This document shows, piece after piece, positions 52,971-59,920 of a stretch of DNA of 64,000 nt (its first letter is position 1; every line of letters begins with the position of its first letter). A program made the position numbers and the translations under genes. The stretch is taken from positions 496,001-560,000 of the forward strand of contig CAVQRN010000002.1 in assembly GCA_963715255.1 (NCBI GenBank). The letters run 5' to 3'. This DNA comes from JAHEEL01 sp963715255 (GTDB lineage: Bacteria > Actinomycetota > Acidimicrobiia > Spongiisociales > UBA5794). A model generated the notes under the pieces. It was not told the DNA's origin. It did no database searches and worked only from the letters and a program-made list of their open reading frames with translations.

Positions 52971-53726
52971 TCAGTCCATCATCGGGACGAGGTCGGTTTC
53001 CCAGCTCTCAACGCGGGCCGAAGGCTGGCCACGCAGCAGCGCCGCAAACGAGCCCAGGGCCAGGAATGCGTCCCCTACCGGGTGGTAGAACGCGTCCCAA
53101 TTCTCACTGCCCTCACCGTCGTGGTTGGGGATGACGTGGTCGGATCGGTAGGCGTAACCGAGCTCTGCAATGGCACTGGTCGCGCGCCGCTCGATATTCG
53201 CCAGATCGAGCTGGGACAAGTAGGTCTTCTCACGGACGGTTCTAGCCAGGAGCTTGCGTCTCATCACATCCGCGACGAAGGACGCGAGGTCAACTCGACG
53301 GGCCGGATCACGCAGATAGACAATCTCGTCGCGAGTCAGCGGCGAGAGGAATACCGTGAGTGTCGGGTACCGATCCAGCACCCCCGCTTCACGCAGCATC
53401 TCAGGAATGAACGGGTTGCCTTCGAAGAAAGCGTCGTGACCTGAGTCAAGAACCCCGTCGATCATCGCCAACTCGAGACCCTGAAAGTCGCCGCGAACAT
53501 CACACGCCACGAATCCGGGCGATGAGGCGAGTCGCTCGATCTCTGCGCACGCGACCCGGAAGTGGTAGTCCACGCCATCGGCTTCGCCCTGACGCGGAGC
53601 CCGGCTGTTGTGGAGGACCAGGGGGACCAGCTGCGCCGCGAGCTCGGGATGGTGGCGTCGGAGGGCGCTCACCAGCGGCCCTTTGCCGACGCAGCTGGGA
53701 CCCGACAGCAGTACCAATCGTGCCAC
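52971..53726 (-). CDS. P-loop kinase of the guanylate-kinase type
   Basis: 251 residues from GTG 53726, with GGAGG eight bases upstream. LVLLSGPSCVGKGPLVSALR is a Walker A loop of the GSSGSGK-like type, with Cys for Ser and KGP in place of KST, so the Thr/Ser after Lys is missing. HNSRAPRQGEADGVDYHF resembles the guanylate-kinase SRxxRxGExDGxDYxF block. The C-terminal half is longer than in Gmk. Nucleotide binding is likely, but the altered P-loop makes GMP kinase activity doubtful. Confidence 0.75.
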   Translation of the reverse strand: MARLVLLSGPSCVGKGPLVSALRRHHPELAAQLVPLVLHNSRAPRQGEADGVDYHFRVACAEIERLASSPGFVACDVRGDFQGLELAMIDGVLDSGHDAFFEGNPFIPEMLREAGVLDRYPTLTVFLSPLTRDEIVYLRDPARRVDLASFVADVMRRKLLARTVREKTYLSQLDLANIERRATSAIAELGYAYRSDHVIPNHDGEGSENWDAFYHPVGDAFLALGSFAALLRGQPSARVESWETDLVPMMD

Positions 53727-54420
53727 CGTTCTTGCCTCCCGTCTCACCGGACCGTCGCTTGCGCTTCAAACACAGGAAACCAGGTAACGGGATCGACCGC
53801 AACCAGAAGCCATCCCTCCAATCAGCATGATTCGAGTGGAATCGAGCGGAGTCATCACAAGCACCATTCATGGCCGCGGTTGCGCGGTCGGAAGAGAGCG
53901 GCCGGTGTGGGCCGATTGCTCTGCCTACCACCAGCGAATGAGCAGACGGCGTCCCGAGGCATTCGGGAATGCATGACATGAAGCTCGCATGTCAGGATGC
54001 GTGCGGTTTGGATGGACAGGACCGGGAGAGGTGGTACCGGGTTGGTGTGCAGGCTCGTGCTGGGATGCACCGCCCACAACCCCAGATGCGATCGACATGA
54101 CGGCCCTTGCTCGCGCACGTCGCCGCCCGCTTCCGTATCTGGTCCGCCACGAACGGCACCGGCTCTCGACCGTTCGACAATGCGTGGAACGGGGACGGCT
54201 GGCTCGCCCAACGCGACCCAGACCGAACGATTCGAGAGGAGCTCGACACCCTCGGACAACTCGGCGACGGCGCAACGACCGAGACCCGAATCCTCGTCTG
54301 TCCGAGCCGGCAGACGAAGGAGTCACGAACGCCCGACGAAACCGCCCATGTTGGGTGCGAGTTCAGGCGAACACACATCACATTGCAGACCGGACGGCGG
54401 TCCCACTCGATCGATGCGGG
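53727..54420. other. Long intergenic region with repeats
   Basis: About 690 bases. It holds one copy of the paired repeat at 53985 and ACCGCCCATGTTGGG near 54340. Open frames on both strands cross it without start signals. I find no supportable gene. Confidence 0.35.
53985..54066. repeat. Dispersed intergenic repeat, copy B
   Basis: Shares TTTGGATGGACAGGACCGGG and more with copy A at 52699. In one minus-strand frame both copies read ...HxPGPVHPNRTH or HPDPVHPTRKH, so a decayed coding origin is possible. Confidence 0.5.
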
Positions 54421-55269
54421 TCAAGCGAATTGCACCGACCTCTTGGCGAAGCCGAATTGAAAGTCGTCAATGACGGTGGTGGGCGTCTGCTCCCGGATCT
54501 GTTGCAGCCCCGACGCGATGAAGAGCGGTGTGAAGTGTTCGACGGTCGGGTGTGCGTATGGCATGCCCGGTGCTCGGTCGTATGCGGCCAGAGCGTTCAC
54601 GTCGCCTCGGTTCAGAGCATCCGCAACCCACGCGTCGAATTCCTTGGACCACCCGGGCACGTGGTTGTCGAGGAACATCTCACGCGTGGCGTATCGGAGG
54701 CCGTGCGTCATGAAACCCGACCCGATGACCAGAATCCCCTCGTCACGCAGCGGCCGGAGCCTGCGTCCCAGGTCGAAGAGGCGTTGGGGGTCATGCGTCG
54801 GCATGCTCATCTGCAGCACGGGCAGATCGGCAAAGGGGTACATGACCTTGAGTGGCACCCACGCTCCGTGATCGAGGCCACGGCTCGCGTGCCGATGGAT
54901 CGGTTCGACGTCAGGCATCATCGACGCGACTCTCCGGGCGAGATTGCTCGCATCCGGAGTGGGATAGGTCATCGTGTAGTAGACGGGGGCGAACCCTCCG
55001 AAGTCGTAGACGAGGGGCGTGTGCTCTTCTGAGGCGGTCAGGCTCAGAGGCGCTGCCTCCCAGTGAGCGCTCACAATCAGAATCGCCCGAGGTTTGGGCA
55101 GCATCTGAGACCAGCCGAACAGCTGACTCATCCAATGCGGGTCGTCGAATACAGGTGGCGCTCCGTGGCTCAGATAGATCGCGGGAAGGGGCCCGTCGTC
55201 TTCGATCCATTCCGGACAGCGAGCGACTCGATGGTGCTTGTTCGTCGAGAAAGCGTGTGTATGCCTCAC
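54421..55269 (-). CDS. Extradiol ring-cleavage dioxygenase, DODA/LigB type
   Basis: 282 residues. IYLSHGAPPVFDDPHW, ILIVSAHWEAAPLSLTA and GILVIGSGFMTHGLRYA carry the three conserved His of class III dioxygenases of the DODA group; PLVYDFGGFAPVYYTMTYP is the other family block. It cleaves catecholic rings with non-haem Fe(II) or Zn. The start is unsure: GTG 55269 opens the frame, but residues 1-25 are not conserved and conserved sequence begins at LPAIYLSHG. Confidence 0.82.
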   Translation of the reverse strand: MRHTHAFSTNKHHRVARCPEWIEDDGPLPAIYLSHGAPPVFDDPHWMSQLFGWSQMLPKPRAILIVSAHWEAAPLSLTASEEHTPLVYDFGGFAPVYYTMTYPTPDASNLARRVASMMPDVEPIHRHASRGLDHGAWVPLKVMYPFADLPVLQMSMPTHDPQRLFDLGRRLRPLRDEGILVIGSGFMTHGLRYATREMFLDNHVPGWSKEFDAWVADALNRGDVNALAAYDRAPGMPYAHPTVEHFTPLFIASGLQQIREQTPTTVIDDFQFGFAKRSVQFA

Positions 55270-55491
55270 CGGGCACCGCGGGGTTCATGACACTCATCAG
55301 AGCCACTATCTCTCTGCAACCGATGAGAGGACGTTGCTACTTGCGGCGGATGACATTCCGTTCCTCTCGGGTTGCCGTGCGGGTTGCTCCGCATCGGTGG
55401 TCTGGCGGTCTCCACAGACGTCGGAGTCGATTCCCTGCTCTCGACCTGGCCGATGATCTCCAGCCACGACTACTGCGGCACGACACAGGGT

Positions 55492-55531
55492 GATGTGACA
55501 GGGGCTGGATGCTCCCAGCCCCTGTCACATC
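55492..55531. terminator. Strong 17-bp hairpin terminator after yceI
   Basis: 55492-55508 pairs perfectly with 55515-55531 across a 6-base loop. Located nine bases after the yceI stop (transcription leftward). Confidence 0.85.
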
Positions 55532-55539
55532 GATGGTTG

Positions 55540-56121
55540 TCAGCCGTTGGCGGGGCCTGCCTGCATCTCGATCTCGATGTTGACTTTCTTCGAGACGAGA
55601 ACTCCGCCTGCTTCGAGGGGAACGTTCCAGTTCAGGTTCCAATCCTCTCGGTTGATTGTGGTGGTAGCCGAGAACGCTGCTTCTGGTTGCCATATGGATC
55701 GGTGGTAACGCCGAGGAAGTCGAACTCGAGAGTCACGGGCTGCGTGATGTCCTTGATGGTCGAGTTCGCCATCGAGGACCCAGGACGATCCGCTGGATCG
55801 CACTGCCGTTGATACGAATCTCATCTCTGGGTGGTTCTCGATGTCGAAGAAGTCTGCGGTTCTGATGTGACCATCGCGATCAGCGTCTCCGGTCGAGACG
55901 GATGCGGTATCGATTACGACTGCGACGCTAGATGCGGCCGGATCCTCCGCTACCTCGATCGTCCCGGCAACGGAACCGAAACTGCCCCGCACCTTGGCGA
56001 CCATCAAATGGCGGACCACGAACTCGGCCGAGGTGTGGGACCCGTCGATGATCCACGTACCGACTGCCGGCACGGCGACCCCGTCGGCGGTTCGGGTGAG
56101 TTCCTGGACTGTGGTTGACAT
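55540..56121 (-). CDS. YceI-family lipid-binding protein, internal frame change
   Basis: 193 residues as read. GTWIIDGSHTSAEFVVRHLM and ATTTINREDWNLNWNVPLEA are the lipocalin-like YceI signature for isoprenoid-type ligands. Between about residues 121 and 158 the frame is wrong: the +1 frame reads TIKDITQPVTLEFDFLG and GVTTDPYGNQK, the conserved family sequence. One extra base near 55764 and one missing base near 55676 restore the frame. No signal peptide, so cytoplasmic. Divergent from marR with three operator-like palindromes between. Confidence 0.82.
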   Translation of the reverse strand: MSTTVQELTRTADGVAVPAVGTWIIDGSHTSAEFVVRHLMVAKVRGSFGSVAGTIEVAEDPAASSVAVVIDTASVSTGDADRDGHIRTADFFDIENHPEMRFVSTAVRSSGSSWVLDGELDHQGHHAARDSRVRLPRRYHRSIWQPEAAFSATTTINREDWNLNWNVPLEAGGVLVSKKVNIEIEMQAGPANG

Positions 56122-56135
56122 TGCATTCTCCTTTG

Positions 56136-56193
56136 ATTGCGACGTGCAATGATTGCTGTGCGCAACTATATCAGAGTCGTTGCGTTATGCAAC
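56136..56193. promoter_or_regulatory. Three TTGC-N5-GCAA operator-like palindromes between yceI and marR
   Basis: Sites at 56136-56150 (ATTGC-gacgt-GCAAT), 56152-56166 (ATTGC-tgtgc-GCAAC) and 56179-56193 (GTTGC-gttat-GCAAC). Spaced 16 and 27 bases centre to centre. The last sits where the -35 of the marR promoter would be. They are likely MarR binding sites controlling both genes. Confidence 0.6.
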
Positions 56194-56202
56194 TATTTTC
56201 TC

Positions 56203-56208
56203 TAGTGT
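56203..56208 (+). promoter_or_regulatory. Leaderless -10 box for marR
   Basis: TAGTGT seven bases before ATG 56216, just downstream of the third palindrome. Confidence 0.5.
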
Positions 56209-56215
56209 CCCGGGC

Positions 56216-56707
56216 ATGCCTCCTGTGAAGATCAGAGCCACCCCCGCTTCAGATGCCTGGCGAAACGTGATGACAGCATTCACTCGCGTGAACGCCATCC
56301 TCGCCCGCGAGATGGAGGCCGAGACAACCATCTCCCTCGAGTGGTACGCGATCCTGCTGATGCTCGCGCAGTCAGAAGAAGCAGCCATGCGGCCAAGCGA
56401 CCTCGCCGACCAAATCGGATTGAGCCGCAGCGCAACGACCCGACTTGTCGATCGGCTCGAGTCCGACGGGCTCGTTGAACGCCGCGCCTGCGGCTCGGAC
56501 CGCCGGGGTACGTTTGTCTTGCTCACACCCCGGGGCGAAGAGGTCTTCAAGGGAGCCGGGCGCATCCACCTCCGCGGCATCGACGAGCACGTCGGATCCC
56601 ACCTCACCGGCGACGAACTTGCCCAACTCGCAGCGCTGCTCGGGAAACTCGCGGACAGCGTCGGCGGCGACGCCCTCTCAACCCTCTCCCCGAGCGCCGC
56701 GCTCTAG
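56216..56707 (+). CDS. MarR-family transcriptional regulator
   Basis: 163 residues from ATG 56216. The winged helix is MRPSDLADQIGLSRSATTRL then VDRLESDGLVERRACGSDRR, with the wing sequence DRRGTFVLLTPRGEEVF. Helices either side form the dimer interface. The palindromes upstream and the divergent yceI fit autorepression plus repression of yceI, released by a small molecule. The ligand is not known. Confidence 0.88.
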   Translation: MPPVKIRATPASDAWRNVMTAFTRVNAILAREMEAETTISLEWYAILLMLAQSEEAAMRPSDLADQIGLSRSATTRLVDRLESDGLVERRACGSDRRGTFVLLTPRGEEVFKGAGRIHLRGIDEHVGSHLTGDELAQLAALLGKLADSVGGDALSTLSPSAAL

Positions 56708-56982
56708 CGGCGCGCCGCGATCGGGCACGGAAACGACACCTTCTGAAGCTGACGCTCCGGCCCTGGTCCCACCGTGCCCGAACACGCAGACACGAATCGG
56801 GCAACCGCACATAGCAGTACGGGCTTCCACACACGCAGATGGGGACTGGATCGCACCTCGCGCGCTGTGACAGGGTGTTCTGACTAGGGTCTCGTGCCGG
56901 ACGGTGATCGAGTGGGTCTCGCTCGAAGGTGAGTCACCCTCGGTCAAGGATGGCCGCCGTCATTCATCGATTGGAGGTCGAT

Positions 56983-57396
56983 GTGGCCACACAGGCAGAG
57001 GATCAGAACAGTGAGGAACGGAAGATTCAAGGGTTGAGTCCCGAGGATTGGAGTCTTCGTCAGGCTCGTCGTGCGTTCATCTTTGCGATTCTGACTCCGG
57101 TGTGGTGGATCCTCATGCTCATCCTCATCAATCTGCTAGCCGAATTGCTCCCTTCCACAAGTACTGATTCCACCTTCGTATTCGTCACATGGGGCGTGAT
57201 GGCCCTGATCTTCACAGCCACCGTCACATACACGGGCGTGCAGCAGCGGCAGTTGATTCGGGAGTACGAAGCCCAGCGGGGACTCTGGCTTGCACGGGGA
57301 GCCGTAATCGTCGGGGCGCTCTTCACCATTGCGACCCTGGCCATCATCGTGGCCATCTTCACGAGCGGGGACGCCTCCACTCGACCGCTGCTCTGA
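56983..57396 (+). CDS. Membrane protein of unknown function, three helices
   Basis: 137 residues from GTG 56983, with GGAGGT four bases upstream. Helices are AFIFAILTPVWWILMLILIN, FVFVTWGVMALIFTATVTYT and AVIVGALFTIATLAIIVAIF; charged QRQLIREYEAQR lies between the second and third. Not recognised. Confidence 0.6.
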   Translation: MATQAEDQNSEERKIQGLSPEDWSLRQARRAFIFAILTPVWWILMLILINLLAELLPSTSTDSTFVFVTWGVMALIFTATVTYTGVQQRQLIREYEAQRGLWLARGAVIVGALFTIATLAIIVAIFTSGDASTRPLL

Positions 57397-57664
57397 ACGA
57401 CGACCTCCCGGCCCGCCGTCACTACCAAGCTGAGCAGCGCACATGCGCACCCATGGGCGGTCCGCGATGGGCAGGTCAGGTTGTACGCGTGAAGGGTCCG
57501 CGTACCGGGTGTCGGAGAGAGTCGCTTGGCTAGAGTCGGCAGAGAATGGCCCAAGCTTCGAGTGATCGAGCGCGACAGCCCTGCGGCGTTGATTCCCAAC
57601 CGTGTGAGCTGCTCGGGGCTGAGTTCACGGATTGACTGTCGTGCGGCGGGAAGTGAGGTGACCG

Positions 57665-58819
57665 TTGGCCGATCGGTATGAGACGGTCATCGTCGGTGGC
57701 GGGATCGCTGGTCTGGCGTGTGCGCGTCGACTCCACGACAGCCAGCGATCATTCCTGCTCATCACGGAGGACGTTGGTGGTCGTATCCGCACGTCCGCGG
57801 ATGGAACGGTCAACCTTGGTGCCTACTACGTGAGGGGCGACTACGACCACGTGAACCAGTTCGTTGACCGGGGCCGCCGGATCAAGCGGCGCCACATCCT
57901 GCGCGGCGACCCGAACGGTTCGTTCACCCGACGAGACGTGCCGCTGCTTCGGCACCCCCTGCAGGCTGTCCGTTTCGTTCGTTTCATGCGCATGTTCCGT
58001 CGCCACTATGAGACGCTGAAACAGGATTGTGTGGCGATGTCACAGGCCCAGGCGATCCGCGCAGATCCACTCCTATACGACCTCTACCACGAGCCGGCGC
58101 CCCGGTTCATTCAGCGGAATCGGATCGAGGACATCGCCCGGTCCTATCTTGCCCCTGCCGCACAAGGCACCGCCTTCACCTCCGTGGACCGGCTAACTGC
58201 GTTCACGATGTTGGTCGGAACCCTCCCCCTGATCGTCCCTATGTACGAATACACGTTCCGCTTCGACGTCCTGATCGCTGGTTTCGAAGACGCTGTGCTC
58301 ATCGATTCCGTGACGGCGGTCACACGCAAGGGTGTCGGATACTCGATGCAGACCCGCAACAGCGGCACCGTCTCAGCCGACAACGTCGTGGTTGCCACCC
58401 CTATCGACGTCTCCGCCCGACTCCTGGACCTCGGCCGAGTGAAGAGCCCTATTGACGCCCACATGTTCCTGGTCAGGGGCAAGCTGCGCCGACCGTGGAG
58501 GCAAGCCACCTTCACCCTGTTCCCCGACGGTGACCGCATCCTCGCGATCGCCCAGCAGACAGACGGATCGACGCTGTTCTGCTCGGTATCGGACGATCCC
58601 GACTTCGGGCGGTGTTTCACCACCTGGGACGTCGTCGAACACCACTACTGGAACCCGGCGTTCCACCTCGAAGGAGACGCCCTCCTCGAATGCGAGCAGG
58701 CACCGGGCCTCTACCTGGTGGGCGACCACAATGTATGCAACCTCGAAGACGCTTACATCACCGGCATCTACGCCGCCAACAGAATCCTCGCCGGACACGG
58801 GAACGCCACACCGACGTAG
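57665..58819 (+). CDS. FAD-dependent NAD(P)-binding oxidoreductase, amine-oxidase type
   Basis: 384 residues from TTG 57665, with GAGGTGA just upstream. ETVIVGGGIAGLACARRLHD is the dinucleotide-binding fold, SFLLITEDVGGRIRTSADG the GGR motif of the flavin amine-oxidase/phytoene-desaturase group, and LYLVGDHNVCNLEDAYITG near the C-terminus the FAD-binding GD motif. The substrate is not clear. A truncated dead copy of its 3' end is at 45285. The start codon choice rests on the ribosome binding site. Confidence 0.83.
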   Translation: MADRYETVIVGGGIAGLACARRLHDSQRSFLLITEDVGGRIRTSADGTVNLGAYYVRGDYDHVNQFVDRGRRIKRRHILRGDPNGSFTRRDVPLLRHPLQAVRFVRFMRMFRRHYETLKQDCVAMSQAQAIRADPLLYDLYHEPAPRFIQRNRIEDIARSYLAPAAQGTAFTSVDRLTAFTMLVGTLPLIVPMYEYTFRFDVLIAGFEDAVLIDSVTAVTRKGVGYSMQTRNSGTVSADNVVVATPIDVSARLLDLGRVKSPIDAHMFLVRGKLRRPWRQATFTLFPDGDRILAIAQQTDGSTLFCSVSDDPDFGRCFTTWDVVEHHYWNPAFHLEGDALLECEQAPGLYLVGDHNVCNLEDAYITGIYAANRILAGHGNATPT

Positions 58820-58960
58820 CCGACCAGCGACGACGTCGAACAACCGAGAGTCACGCAACCAACGCCCGCCCATGTCGAGGCACAAGTGGGCGGTCCGAGA
58901 CTGTGGCGGGGCAATCGATACCCTCCTGTCTCCCGGCCGGTACGAACGCAAAGAGCAGCC

Positions 58961-59614
58961 ATGCAATCTGAAACAGCACCAGGAACGGCGAAGCCAACAC
59001 TGCGAGGATGGCAGCACGCTGCGATGTTCCCGATCGCCGTCGTCGCCGGGGCGTTGCTCGTCGCCACAGCACCGACGACAGCTGGCCGCATCAGCTCTGC
59101 GATATTCGCAACGACCGCAGTTCTGCTCTTCGGCGTAAGCGCCCTTCTCCACCGAGGCACGTGGACACCGAAGGCCGAGGCACTGCTCCGACGTGTCGAC
59201 CATGCAAACATCTACCTGATCATCGCCGGCACCTACACGCCGTTCGCTGTTCTCGCTCTGCCACAAAACGAAGGCAAGGTACTCCTTGCGATCGTATGGG
59301 CCGGTGCGCTGATCGGTGTGGCGTTGCGAGTCTTCTGGATCGGTACACCCCGTTGGCTGTCAACAACGCTCTATGTAGTCGTTGGTTGGATTGTTGTCTT
59401 CTTCATCCCCGACCTGATCGAAGAAGCCGGTGCGGGCGTGGTTGTGCTTGTCGCCCTGGGTGGCATCCTCTACACCATTGGAGCGATCGTGTATGCAACC
59501 AAGTGGCCCAACCCCTCCCTGCGAAGGTACGGATTCCACGAGGTGTTCCACTCACTGACGATCGCCGCATTCACTGCCCACTACGTCGCAGTGTGGCTCG
59601 TCGTACACCAATAG
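58961..59614 (+). CDS. Hemolysin III / YqfA-like membrane protein
   Basis: 217 residues from ATG 58961. Seven membrane helices with the family motifs LFGVSALLHRGTW, DHANIYLIIAGTYTPFA, and FGFHEVFHSLT-type YGFHEVFHSLTIAAFTAHY near the end, the conserved His/Asp that may form a metal site. The HlyIII name is historical; these are PAQR-type proteins of unknown bacterial role. The annotated region upstream has no clear ribosome binding site. Confidence 0.88.
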   Translation: MQSETAPGTAKPTLRGWQHAAMFPIAVVAGALLVATAPTTAGRISSAIFATTAVLLFGVSALLHRGTWTPKAEALLRRVDHANIYLIIAGTYTPFAVLALPQNEGKVLLAIVWAGALIGVALRVFWIGTPRWLSTTLYVVVGWIVVFFIPDLIEEAGAGVVVLVALGGILYTIGAIVYATKWPNPSLRRYGFHEVFHSLTIAAFTAHYVAVWLVVHQ

Positions 59615-59920
59615 GAACACACCGGACTTCACCAACCGAGACCCGCCCATAGCGGTACATACCCGCGGACGACACGCAGCAAACAGCGGCTGCATCGCGT
59701 TCGTTGGAGATTGTCGCTCCGGAACCGGACTGTGGCCCACCACCGCACTTCGAGCAGAGCTGGTCACCGGAAGTCTGAATCGCCCGCCCCCCTCGTGAGG
59801 AGCGCCGAAGGACGGGGGAATGGATTTGGGGGCTCACAGGGACAAATCCGTGTTCCTTCAAGCCAGTTCGGCGCTTTCTTCCTTTGACAGCTGTCACCGT
59901 TTGACAGCGACCGGCACGCG
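59615..59920. other. Intergenic region with repeat
   Basis: About 300 bases. GAGACCCGCCCATAGCGGTA near 59638 is a CCCAT-repeat member. Near the LuxR end GACAGCTGTC (59886-59895) is a palindrome, and TTGACAGC occurs twice. No gene. Confidence 0.35.
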
